Shown: positions 1 to 6,667 of the stretch, one piece after another | Position numbering within the stretch: position 1 is the stretch's first letter | Layout: the number at the start of each line of letters is the position of its first letter | From: Clostridia bacterium | GTDB taxonomy: Bacteria > Bacillota > Clostridia > Christensenellales > CAG-1252 | Direction of reading: 5' to 3' | Length of the DNA stretch: 7,979 nucleotides | Assembly: GCA_009928745.1 (NCBI GenBank) | Contig: SACC01000048.1 | Location: forward strand, 1 to 7,979 | The notes under the pieces: generated by a model | The model's database searches: none | What the model was told of the DNA's origin: nothing | Seen by the model: only the letters and a program-made list of their open reading frames with translations | Position numbers and translations under genes: made by a program

Positions 1-158
1 GTATAGAGAGTATGAACGTCTGGTATAAAGAGCTGTAATTATTAATTAAACACTTTTTTGTTATATAATTGCCTATTTATAATTATTAAATTCATTGATT
101 TTTTATATATTACTCAATGAGCGTATGCTATAATAATAACGGTTGGGAGGTAGTTATA
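1..158. other. AT-rich leader without a supported gene
   Basis: This stretch is very AT-rich and holds no convincing coding sequence. Two short reading frames entering from the left edge stop early, at 26-28 and at 36-38. Either could be the tail of an upstream gene, but the few codons visible do not allow a choice. TATAAT-like hexamers occur at 64-69 and 78-83, but neither has a good -35 partner at 16-18 nt, so I do not call a promoter. The gene that follows presumably has its promoter somewhere here. Confidence 0.5.
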
Positions 159-644
159 ATGGCATTAAACGATGATGTTAGGGAATATACGCTGCAATTA
201 AACAAGGGTCATATACAGAAGGCATATTCGGGGATAATGAAATTTATGTCTGAGCTAAGGATATATCTTGAGAATAAATTTATAGATTATACGGCGGGCG
301 CTTTGTATTATGGATATATGGATATGACTTATTTTGCCTTTACTCCGTCCCAATTGAAGGATAAAAAATTAAAGGTTGCCATTGTCTATATGCACAAAGA
401 AGGCGTATTTGAGCTATGGCTTGCCGCGAATAACAGACAAATACAATCAAATTATAATAAATTCTTAAGTCTTAAGGATACGGGCGGATATACACTTTCA
501 AAAATCAATCCCGGAGTGGATTCTATCATTGCAACAATAATTGATGCAAAGCCTGATTTTGACTATCCTGAACAGCTAATAAAATTAATTGAAGAAAAAA
601 TTTTGGAATTTATTAAAGATATTGTTTATATGTTAAGCAAGTAA
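159..644 (+). CDS. DUF7000 family protein (hypothetical)
   Basis: A 161-residue soluble protein resembling the small DUF7000 family found scattered in Firmicutes; its function is not known. Family-like features are the N-terminal helix with an NKG.IQKAY pattern (residues 15-23), the YYGYMDMTYF core (50-59), a LKDKKLKVAIVY strand (66-77) and FELWLAANNRQIQ (84-96). There is no signal peptide, no membrane segment and no obvious catalytic triad. I start at the ATG at 159 because GGGAGG at 145-150 sits 8 nt before it. The frame is open back to 117, but that 14-residue extension is low-complexity and has no ribosome binding site. It stands alone: the next gene begins 60 nt later and there is no clear terminator between them. 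The family assignment rests on remembered motif similarity. Confidence 0.8.
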   Translation: MALNDDVREYTLQLNKGHIQKAYSGIMKFMSELRIYLENKFIDYTAGALYYGYMDMTYFAFTPSQLKDKKLKVAIVYMHKEGVFELWLAANNRQIQSNYNKFLSLKDTGGYTLSKINPGVDSIIATIIDAKPDFDYPEQLIKLIEEKILEFIKDIVYMLSK

Positions 645-704
645 TTAAGTCCGTTATTAAGATATTAAAGCAAATATTTTGTTAGTTTTAAGGAGAATGT
701 GTTA

Positions 705-1106
705 ATGGAAAAAGCGCTTATAGCCCCGTGCGGAATGAATTGTAATCTGTGTTATGCGTATCAAAGAGAGAAAAACCGGTGTACCGGTTGCAATATAGAC
801 ATTGCGACAATGCCTAATTCTTGCCAAAAATGCATTATTAGAAATTGTGAGCATGTCATCAATAGCAAAAGCGGTTTTTGTTATGAATGTAAAAAATACC
901 CATGCCGCAGGCTCAACGACTTAGACAAAAGATATAGGACAAAATACAGTATGAGTATGCTGGAGAATTTGCAAAGCATTAAGGTAAAGGGGCTTGACGA
1001 ATTCGTAAAAAATGAGGCGGAGCGTTGGAAATGCCCGCAATGCGGTAATATTGTATGTGTTCACCGTAAAGTCTGCTCAAAATGCAGTTTTGTATATAGA
1101 ATTTAG
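705..1106 (+). CDS. DUF3795-type cysteine-rich protein with C-terminal zinc-ribbon motif
   Basis: A 133-residue protein with 16 cysteines. The N-terminus APCGMNCNLCYAY (residues 7-19) followed by CTGC (26-29) is the signature of DUF3795, a family of small cysteine-rich proteins of unknown function in anaerobes. More pairs follow at C40/C43/C48 and C59/C62/C67. The last 25 residues carry a separate CPQCG..C.H...C..C set (C110, C113, C118, H120, C124, C127) that looks like a zinc ribbon. The cysteines probably bind zinc or an Fe-S cluster, but which one cannot be told from sequence. The ATG at 705 is preferred over the in-frame GTG at 699 because AGGAG at 691-695 is 9 nt upstream of the ATG and too close to the GTG. 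No membrane segment is seen. It is not obviously linked in function to its neighbours. Confidence 0.85.
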   Translation: MEKALIAPCGMNCNLCYAYQREKNRCTGCNIDIATMPNSCQKCIIRNCEHVINSKSGFCYECKKYPCRRLNDLDKRYRTKYSMSMLENLQSIKVKGLDEFVKNEAERWKCPQCGNIVCVHRKVCSKCSFVYRI

Positions 1107-1113
1107 CTATATA
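1093..1113 (+). terminator. AT-rich inverted repeat over the end of the DUF3795 gene, weak terminator candidate
   Basis: TATATAG at 1093-1099 and CTATATA at 1107-1113 form a perfect 7-bp inverted repeat around a 7-nt loop that contains the TAG stop codon. The stem has one G-C pair only, and just three T follow (1114-1116), so it is a poor intrinsic terminator. It could be a protein site or chance in AT-rich DNA. Confidence 0.25.
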
Positions 1114-1179
1114 TTTCACGCTGTAATCTCTGCGATTGTGCGCGTTATTAAAGCTGTTTTGTATTAATGCCAAAAAATG

Positions 1180-1208
1180 GAATATTAATCCAAAACGGTT
1201 AAATAATA
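1180..1208 (+). promoter_or_regulatory. Possible sigma-G-type (forespore) promoter before the germination operon
   Basis: GAATA at 1180-1184 and AATAATA at 1202-1208 are separated by 17 nt. Forespore sigma-G promoters have roughly GAATA and CATACTA at 17-18 nt, and germinant receptor operons are normally transcribed by sigma-G, which is why I looked here. The first base of the -10 and one middle base differ from consensus. A start near 1215 would leave a leader of only about 14 nt before the GTG, which is short. In this AT-rich DNA a chance match is quite possible. Confidence 0.3.
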
Positions 1209-1228
1209 AGCATAACAAGGAGAATTCA

Positions 1229-2350
1229 GTGGGACATTATCCAAGTAGCGTAACCAATAAACAGCTATTTTTTCTATTATTTCTTGCGCTGACAACTTAT
1301 ACAACTATTGATTTACCCAAGATTATGGCTCAGTCAGCCGGCAGAATTAGCTGGCTACCTATCATATTAGCGTCCATAGTGTTCGCTATAGTCGCATTCA
1401 TGATATGCAAACTGAACGCGATGAATGAGGGAAAAGTGCTGTTCGATTATGGTAAAGATATAGTAGGCAAATATTTTAATTACGCCATTTGTGTTTTTTA
1501 TATAATATATTTTACAATAATCGCCGTTTATTTGAAGACAAAATTAGTAGGATTATTATCTGCTAATTTTCTTCCATTAACTCCTCCGTATGCGCTATTA
1601 ATAGTTGGAATTGCCTTATTCGGTTATATAGCCTATAAGGGAGTGACGAATGTCGCTAGAATGACAGAGATAATAGGCGTTGCATTTATTCTAGTAACTA
1701 CAGTGCTTTGCGGAATTATGATATTCGAAGGCATGCATTACAACGTCTTGCCTCTGCTCAATCCGCTCGAAGTAAAAAATATTGTGCCCGCAATGAAAGA
1801 CACTATAACAGGATTCGGAGGCATTGAAATTTTATTTATTATACCCTTTACCGCCCTTAACAAAAAAGCGCCCAGACAAACTTTTAGAACCTTAATTATT
1901 ATCGGTTTATTTTACGCGCTGATTGTGGAAAGTACCATTATGATTCTTGGTATTAATAATACAGCCATGTTCAATGACTCTTTTATTGAAGCAATAAAGA
2001 TAGTTGAAGTGCCTATTATTGAAAGAACCGACATATTCTATCTCACATTCGGGCTGACCAGTCTGTTTGCTGGTTTGTTTATTGTCAATGTCGCAATCTT
2101 AGAATTAGCTTGCAAAATTTTTGCTAAGGCAAAACGCTCCGTGTTGACTATAATAATGTCAATAATCCTCTTTATTTTAGCTATGATTGCTACAAATATA
2201 ACCAATATACAAGAGATAGCCAAGCAGTCCTTTCCTATAATAATAGCCATTGCAAGTTTAGCAATACCTGTTGTACTGTTCACGATTGCAATTATTAAGA
2301 AACAAGCAACCAAAAGAAGGAAGCGGGAGATGAAAGATCATGAATTTTAA
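1229..2350 (+). CDS. gerAB: GerAB/ArcD/ProY-family spore germinant receptor permease (B subunit)
   Basis: A 373-residue integral membrane protein of the GerAB family (APC-type transporter fold, about ten membrane helices, usual length about 360-370). In the dormant spore's inner membrane the B subunit is thought to bind the nutrient germinant. Family hallmarks are ITNKQL-like VTNKQLFFLL near the N-terminus, a GVTNVARMTEIIG loop, NVLPLLNP, the FGGIEILFIIPF helix, and EVPIIERTDIFYL with E265-R266-T267-D268. The C-terminus is basic and cytoplasmic-looking. I start at the GTG at 1229 because AAGGAG at 1217-1222 is 6 nt upstream and the protein then begins right before the conserved N-terminus. 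The frame is open to a TTG at 1136, but the extra 31 residues are basic, lack a ribosome binding site and are not family-like. It overlaps the next gene by 11 nt, so the two are translationally coupled. Confidence 0.93.
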   Translation: MGHYPSSVTNKQLFFLLFLALTTYTTIDLPKIMAQSAGRISWLPIILASIVFAIVAFMICKLNAMNEGKVLFDYGKDIVGKYFNYAICVFYIIYFTIIAVYLKTKLVGLLSANFLPLTPPYALLIVGIALFGYIAYKGVTNVARMTEIIGVAFILVTTVLCGIMIFEGMHYNVLPLLNPLEVKNIVPAMKDTITGFGGIEILFIIPFTALNKKAPRQTFRTLIIIGLFYALIVESTIMILGINNTAMFNDSFIEAIKIVEVPIIERTDIFYLTFGLTSLFAGLFIVNVAILELACKIFAKAKRSVLTIIMSIILFILAMIATNITNIQEIAKQSFPIIIAIASLAIPVVLFTIAIIKKQATKRRKREMKDHEF

Positions 2351-3485
2351 AAAGATTAAAGTTTTTGCCGCTAGTTTAATTATGTTATACGTTATTCTAT
2401 TTTCTTCTGGCTGTTGGGATGCTTTAGATTTAAATGAAAGGTCGATTGTTACCACAGTATTATTAGATTACAACGAGGATAAAATTATTTTCTATATAGA
2501 GATGGCGAATCCGGACAAGGCTACCACTAATGGAAGCGGTGGAGGAAGCGAGGATAAATACCTTGTAGTCAAAAGCGTAGGAAAGGACTTTGTAGAAGCA
2601 AGAAATAACGCTAATGAAAAAATGGATAAGCCCGTATATCTGAGCGCAGTGCGTTCGATTGTAATGACCGAAAGATTCGCGAAACTGCATTTTATTGAAT
2701 ATCTGCATAGATTTAGATCTGATGAGAATTACCGTAAAAAAATTGATACGGTAATAACGCGAGACGAGCCTGAAGAGCTTCTAAAAATCACTAAGGAAAA
2801 AAAGCAATCCTTAGGTTTTGTAACAGAAGATATTATTGAGACTCTCGAGGAACAGGGAAAATCCTTCAAGAGGACAACAATGAGATTATTAGAAAACATC
2901 TCTGCTAAGTATACGGGCATGTTAATTCCCTGTATGGGCATAAGTGAAGAGGAAATAGCGCTGGTGGGCTATTCGGTTGTAAATAATAATAAGGTTGACG
3001 GATTCTTGCCTGTTGAGGAAATTGAAGGCATGATTTTATTAAAAGCAGAGAAGGTCAAGACCAATTACAGATTGCATTATAATGATATGAATATGACGGT
3101 GAAGGTAACACAGAAGAAAAGAACCATCAAAGCCAACTATGACAATGAGCAAATAAGTATGGATGTCAATATGGAGTATAAAGCCGAGCTGTTATATGGG
3201 GATAAGAAGGAGCCTTACAACTTCCAAGAAGAAGACGCAAAAGCCCTTGGGGAACTGTTAAAAGAAAGAATAAAGGAAGAGTTGGCTGAAGCAATAGGTC
3301 GTTCGCAGACAGAGTTTAATTGTGACTACTATCAGTTCGACGATGAATTCAGAATTAAATACCCTATAGAATTCGACAGAATGGATTGGTATGAAGAATA
3401 CCCTAAGATAAAATTCAACTACAATATAAAGGTAAAACTGGGAACAGTTTGGATTATGGATTACAGTAATGATGAGGCTAAATAG
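2340..3485 (+). CDS. gerAC: Ger(x)C family spore germination lipoprotein (C subunit)
   Basis: A 381-residue lipoprotein, normal for the GerAC family (about 370-400). The N-terminus is a lipoprotein signal: basic MNFKKIK, a hydrophobic stretch to residue 21, and lipobox SSGC with C25 as the predicted diacylglyceryl cysteine. It is followed directly by WD, which matches the GCWD start of mature Ger(x)C proteins. Further family features are LNERSIV (residues 30-36) and long alternating strands and charged helices through the C-terminal half. It should sit on the outer face of the spore inner membrane, attached to the A and B subunits; diacylglycerylation is known to matter for GerA-type receptors. 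GGGAG at 2325-2329 lies 10 nt before the ATG, inside the end of the B gene. The C-terminus ends in an acidic NDEAK tail. No truncation is seen. Confidence 0.94.
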   Translation: MNFKKIKVFAASLIMLYVILFSSGCWDALDLNERSIVTTVLLDYNEDKIIFYIEMANPDKATTNGSGGGSEDKYLVVKSVGKDFVEARNNANEKMDKPVYLSAVRSIVMTERFAKLHFIEYLHRFRSDENYRKKIDTVITRDEPEELLKITKEKKQSLGFVTEDIIETLEEQGKSFKRTTMRLLENISAKYTGMLIPCMGISEEEIALVGYSVVNNNKVDGFLPVEEIEGMILLKAEKVKTNYRLHYNDMNMTVKVTQKKRTIKANYDNEQISMDVNMEYKAELLYGDKKEPYNFQEEDAKALGELLKERIKEELAEAIGRSQTEFNCDYYQFDDEFRIKYPIEFDRMDWYEEYPKIKFNYNIKVKLGTVWIMDYSNDEAK

Positions 3486-3499
3486 AGGAGGTGTAAGGC

Positions 3500-4948
3500 T
3501 TGGATAATCATGACTTTGAAGATATAGTAAGGTTGCTTAAGGCAAAAGAGCATAACTATAACAGCAGGTCTATTCCCTATATCAACGGAAGAATTGAGAT
3601 AATATATATCAATCAGCTTATTGATAAGACCGGACTTGCCGAGTTCGTGGTAAGACCTTTAATTGAGTATTGCTCAAAACTTGATAACTCTATAAATGCC
3701 CAGACAGCAGCAGACGGAATTATCTACGCTATAGAGTGCACAATAGAAACAGACCCCTCAAAGCTTGATGATATAATCCTGTCAGGAATGGTCGTAGTAC
3801 TTTTTTCAACAGATTCGAGATATCTTGTATTGAATCTTAAGATGGTTGAAAAAAGAGCAATTCCCGAACCGAAACTTACCTACACGATGCGCGGACCGCA
3901 GGATTGTTTCACCGAGAATCTTGACTCCAATATTTCCTTGCTAAGATATCGTGTCAAGGATAAAAACCTGCGCATCAAGAATTTTGAAGTAGGCAGACGA
4001 ACCAAGACCCGCGTAGCGGTTGTATACATCGAAGATATAGCCAATGAAAGTGTTGTCAGCGAAGTGGAGCGCAGGATAACAAGTATTGATGTGGACGGTA
4101 TCGGCGAATCCGGCGAGCTGCAAAGCTTTCTGTTGGATAAAAAACATCAAATCCTTCCGCAAATGGGCATAATAGAGCGTTCTGATATGACCTTTCATAC
4201 TTTACTTGAGGGAAAAGTGATAGTCCTTGTTGACGGAAGCGGCTTGGCATTGTCGGCGCCTAAGGTATTCTCCGAATTTTTTATGACCTGTGACGACAGA
4301 TATGACAATAAGTATTTTGGAATGTATGGAAGATTATTCAGATATTTAGCGTTCATAATTGCCTTAACCGCATCCAGTATCTTCGTTGCCTTGACCTCAT
4401 TCCATTCGGATGTGCTACCTGCCAAATACGCAATTTCGTTAATGGAAATGCGCTCAAAAGTTCCTTTCACTGCGGTATTCGGCGCGCTAACTATGGAATT
4501 CATTGTTGAATTGTTAAGAGAGTCACTGCTTAGAGTGCCCAAGCAGATAGGTCCGGCAATCGGTATTGTCGGCGCTCTAGTAATAGGTCAGGCATCTGTC
4601 TCTGCTGGCATCTTCAGTCCATTGCTGTTAATTGTCGTATCTACCGCCCTGCTCGCCTCATTTGCAATACCTGATTATTCTCTCCTTAATACCTTTAGAA
4701 TTTTAAAGTTTGCTTTAATACTTGTTACCGGAGCTTTTGGCTTTTATGGATTCACTCTGTTCCTGACGCTTATTATGATTGAGCTTGTGTCTATGAATAG
4801 CTTCGGAGTGCCCTTTATGGCTCCCTGGGCTCCGTTCAACGCTTATGATGCTCAAAGAACACTTATGTATAACACTACAATGGCTACCGAGAGACAAAAT
4901 ATTATGCGCGTAAAGAACAAAAAAAGGCTTAAAGATAATCAGCCGTAA
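3500..4948 (+). CDS. gerAA: GerA family spore germination protein (A subunit)
   Basis: A 482-residue protein of the GerA family. A soluble N-terminal region (about 1-275) is followed by a membrane domain of several helices from about residue 282 to 450. Conserved blocks are GPQDCFTENLDSNISLLRYR, the FEVGRRTKTRVAVVYIEDIA strand-rich block, EGKVIVLVDGSGLALSAP, and in the membrane part EFIVELLRESLLRVPKQIG (from E333) and IVGALVIGQASVSAGIFSP. GerAA-type proteins are thought to assemble as a ligand-gated ion channel working with the GerAB-type permease. The start is TTG at 3500, supported by AGGAGG at 3486-3491 (8 nt away), itself only one base after the stop of the C gene. The basic tail (VKNKKRLKDNQP) is probably cytoplasmic. 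It is the last gene of the operon, followed by the terminator at 5024. Placing A last is unlike the A-B-C order of Bacillus. Confidence 0.95.
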   Translation: MDNHDFEDIVRLLKAKEHNYNSRSIPYINGRIEIIYINQLIDKTGLAEFVVRPLIEYCSKLDNSINAQTAADGIIYAIECTIETDPSKLDDIILSGMVVVLFSTDSRYLVLNLKMVEKRAIPEPKLTYTMRGPQDCFTENLDSNISLLRYRVKDKNLRIKNFEVGRRTKTRVAVVYIEDIANESVVSEVERRITSIDVDGIGESGELQSFLLDKKHQILPQMGIIERSDMTFHTLLEGKVIVLVDGSGLALSAPKVFSEFFMTCDDRYDNKYFGMYGRLFRYLAFIIALTASSIFVALTSFHSDVLPAKYAISLMEMRSKVPFTAVFGALTMEFIVELLRESLLRVPKQIGPAIGIVGALVIGQASVSAGIFSPLLLIVVSTALLASFAIPDYSLLNTFRILKFALILVTGAFGFYGFTLFLTLIMIELVSMNSFGVPFMAPWAPFNAYDAQRTLMYNTTMATERQNIMRVKNKKRLKDNQP

Positions 4949-5023
4949 TTCCAATATTCCATGTTAAATAGTTATACTGAGGAGCTGCAATAGAATAGCG
5001 ATGCGGCTGCCTTCCAATAAAAT

Positions 5024-5055
5024 AAGACTACTTGTTGTACCGGTAGTCTTTTTTT
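5024..5055 (+). terminator. Rho-independent terminator of the germination operon
   Basis: AAGACTAC at 5024-5031 pairs perfectly with GTAGTCTT at 5043-5050 across an 11-nt loop, and the stem runs into a seven-T tract at 5049-5055. It lies 75 nt after the A-subunit stop and separates the germination operon from the next promoter. The 75 nt between hold no supported gene. Confidence 0.9.
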
Positions 5056-5086
5056 AAGCATTAATTTGCGCAAAGATGGGTAGAGA

Positions 5087-5122
5087 TTGTCAATGAATAA
5101 AGTTGCATTTTGTGATTGACAA
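5087..5122. promoter_or_regulatory. Inverted repeat overlapping the -35 box, candidate operator
   Basis: TTGTCAAT at 5087-5094 and ATTGACAA at 5115-5122 are perfect 8-bp inverted copies, 20 nt apart. The right arm contains the whole -35 hexamer. The two arms are 28 nt apart start to start, not far from a whole number of helical turns. It could be an operator for the ArsR-family protein or for another regulator; the left arm could also merely be an unused -35-like hexamer on the other strand. Confidence 0.4.
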
Positions 5123-5144
5123 AGCTGAATGCTTGGCATATAAT
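5116..5144 (+). promoter_or_regulatory. Consensus vegetative (sigma-A) promoter of the arsR-permease-redox operon
   Basis: TTGACA at 5116-5121 and TATAAT at 5139-5144 are both perfect consensus hexamers with the optimal 17-nt spacer. The predicted transcript start is about 5151, giving a leader of about 28 nt before the regulator's ATG. A promoter this strong ahead of a repressor gene suggests an operon held off by its own repressor and strongly expressed on induction. Confidence 0.9.
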
Positions 5145-5149
5145 AACAC

Positions 5150-5165
5150 ATAGAAAAATATCTAT
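5150..5165. promoter_or_regulatory. Candidate ArsR-family operator at the transcript start
   Basis: ATAGA at 5150-5154 and TCTAT at 5161-5165 are inverted copies 6 nt apart, centred just after the predicted transcript start. AT-rich ATA/TAT-type dyads near the start site are typical of ArsR/SmtB operators, and binding here would block RNA polymerase. The arms are short, so this is a suggestion only. Confidence 0.4.
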
Positions 5166-5178
5166 ATGAGGTGACAAA

Positions 5179-5469
5179 ATGACCTATGATGATTATGCAG
5201 AGATATGCAAGGCAATAGGAGATCCCACCAGGGCGTGTATTTTTGATATGCTCAAGGCGGGCGAGATGTGCGCCTGCAAGATACTTGCCGCGTTCAACAT
5301 TACTCAGCCGACACTAAGTTATCATATGAGAATGCTTACCGATTGCAAGTTGGTGTCGACCAAAAAGGATGGCAAATGGAATCATTATTCACTTAATTGG
5401 GATACTATAAGCGAATTGACGGGCTTTCTTAACAGAAAAAGAGAGCAAAGCGCAGATATTAATTGTTAG
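5179..5469 (+). CDS. ArsR/SmtB family metal- or metalloid-responsive repressor
   Basis: A 96-residue winged-helix repressor, about the usual size for the family. It opens with the AIGDPTRACIFDML helix (residues 12-25) typical of ArsR proteins. GEMCACKIL (28-36) follows, in the position of the ELCVCDL metal site of As(III)/Sb(III)-sensing ArsR, with C31 and C33. The recognition helix is ITQPTLSYHMRML (41-53) and the wing is around KKDGKWNHYSL (62-72). C10, C20, C56 and the terminal C96 are further possible ligands; which third thiol completes a site is not clear. By family, apo-protein binds the operator and the metalloid releases it. GAGGTG at 5168-5173 is 5 nt before the ATG. It is first in the operon, directly after a consensus promoter, consistent with autoregulation. 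The cognate ligand could be As(III), Sb(III), an organoarsenical or a soft metal. Confidence 0.9.
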   Translation: MTYDDYAEICKAIGDPTRACIFDMLKAGEMCACKILAAFNITQPTLSYHMRMLTDCKLVSTKKDGKWNHYSLNWDTISELTGFLNRKREQSADINC

Positions 5470-5498
5470 TAGCTAATTGAACGAGCAAAGGAGCGATA

Positions 5499-6647
5499 AT
5501 GAGCGGAGCAGATAATAATGATAACGAAAGACCCGTGAGGATGATAAAGCACAAAAAACTTTTGATTTTTTTAGCGGTGGTTTTGATTATTGCAGTTGGT
5601 CTTACCCTAACCGGGTTGATTGGCGGATGGGGCGCGGTCAAAGCTGCGCTGAATTTTGTCTCGGATCAAGTTCTGGGGATGAAATGGCTCAACAGCCTTA
5701 CAGGGTTAGCCTTGGCGGGTATGTTCGGCGATAGTTTTATCGCTACGGTGTGGGGCAAAGCCGTACAGTTCTTTATATACGATACAATCAAGATAATAGT
5801 ATTGCTTTGCTTGCTTATCTTCTTTATTTCCTATATTCAAAGCTATTATCCTCCTGAAAGGACAAAAAGGATATTAGGGAAGTATAAGGGGATAGGCGCG
5901 AACGCAATGGGCGCCTTGCTAGGTACGGTGACCCCGTTTTGCAGCTGCTCATCCATACCGTTATTTATGGGCTTTACAAGCGCCGGACTATCAAGCGGAG
6001 TCACTTTCAGCTTCCTTATCTCCAGTCCTTTGGTGGATTTAGGCGCGTTCATTATTCTCGCCAGCGTTTTCGGCTTTCCAATAGCGATTGCATATGTGAT
6101 AGTAGGGTTAGTGCTTGCGATTATCGGGGGTACTATAATCGAAAAAACGGGAGTTGGCAAGCATGTGCGGGATTTTGTGACATCTGGCGCGAATATTGAT
6201 ATAGATATTGCCGAATTGACGAGAAAAGACAGAGCGTTGTTTGCTAAGGAGCGTATGCTCGAGACCTTGCGCAAGGTGTGGCCGTATATTTTAATCGGCG
6301 TAGCGATAGGCGCTACAATACACAACTTTATACCTGCCGACTGGATACAGGCGGTGTTAGGTCAGGACAAATGGTATTCGGTGTTAGTCGCGACCTTTGT
6401 CGGCGTACCGATGTATGCGGATATTTTCGGCACAATACCCGTTGCGGAGGCGCTGTTTGCCAAAGGTGTCGGCGCAGGCACAATTCTTGCATTTATGATG
6501 AGCGTAACAGCGCTGAGTCTGCCGAGTATGGTTATGCTGTCTAAAGCCATAAAACCAAAATTGTTGATTTCCTTCATCGCTATCGTGGTGGTAGGAATTA
6601 TGATAATCGGTTTTGTGTTTAACGCGTTTAATTTCTTATTCGTATAA
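5499..6647 (+). CDS. DUF318/ArsP-like permease, putative metalloid or organoarsenical efflux
   Basis: A 382-residue membrane protein of the permease family PF03773 (DUF318; YraQ and ArsP relatives), with about eight or nine predicted helices. A hydrophilic, basic N-terminus (1-20) precedes the first helix (about 21-42). The family signature TPFCSCSSIPLFMGF is at residues 145-159, with C148 and C150; in ArsP, which exports trivalent methyl and aromatic arsenicals, cysteines of this region are thought to carry the substrate. The second half repeats the pattern as GVPMYADIFGTIPVAEALF (302-320), with a DIFG in place of cysteines. A charged cytoplasmic-looking loop (about 221-258) joins the halves. 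AAAGGAG at 5487-5493 is 5 nt before the ATG; the gap from the regulator gene is 29 nt. Being second behind an ArsR-type repressor supports efflux of a soft metal or metalloid. The exact substrate is not determined by sequence. Confidence 0.88.
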   Translation: MSGADNNDNERPVRMIKHKKLLIFLAVVLIIAVGLTLTGLIGGWGAVKAALNFVSDQVLGMKWLNSLTGLALAGMFGDSFIATVWGKAVQFFIYDTIKIIVLLCLLIFFISYIQSYYPPERTKRILGKYKGIGANAMGALLGTVTPFCSCSSIPLFMGFTSAGLSSGVTFSFLISSPLVDLGAFIILASVFGFPIAIAYVIVGLVLAIIGGTIIEKTGVGKHVRDFVTSGANIDIDIAELTRKDRALFAKERMLETLRKVWPYILIGVAIGATIHNFIPADWIQAVLGQDKWYSVLVATFVGVPMYADIFGTIPVAEALFAKGVGAGTILAFMMSVTALSLPSMVMLSKAIKPKLLISFIAIVVVGIMIIGFVFNAFNFLFV

Positions 6648-6667
6648 CAGCTAAAAGGAGTATAAAT

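Noticed and set aside
1..38. Possible 3' end of an upstream gene in one of two frames (stops at 26-28 or 36-38)
   Set aside because: Eight to eleven codons are too few to identify a gene or choose the frame.
117..158. N-terminal extension of the DUF7000 gene to the ATG at 117
   Set aside because: No ribosome binding site before 117, and the added residues do not look like the family; GGGAGG fits the ATG at 159.
1136..1228. N-terminal extension of the GerAB-type gene to a TTG at 1136
   Set aside because: No ribosome binding site, basic low-complexity residues not found in the family, and AAGGAG fits the GTG at 1229.
4195..4542. 115-residue open frame on the - strand inside the A-subunit gene
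   Set aside because: Antisense shadow of conserved GerA sequence with no recognisable domain.
4949..5023. Short peptide frame beginning ATGTTAAATAG near 4962 between operon and terminator
   Set aside because: About ten codons, no ribosome binding site and no recognisable content; treated as 3' untranslated sequence.
5846..6325. 159-residue open frame on the - strand inside the permease gene
   Set aside because: It lies antisense to a clearly conserved membrane protein, has no family-like motif and comes from its codon pattern.
5939..6544. Two + strand open frames (86 and 88 residues) inside the permease gene
   Set aside because: Out-of-frame shadows; the permease frame is continuous and conserved through this region, so no frameshift is implied.
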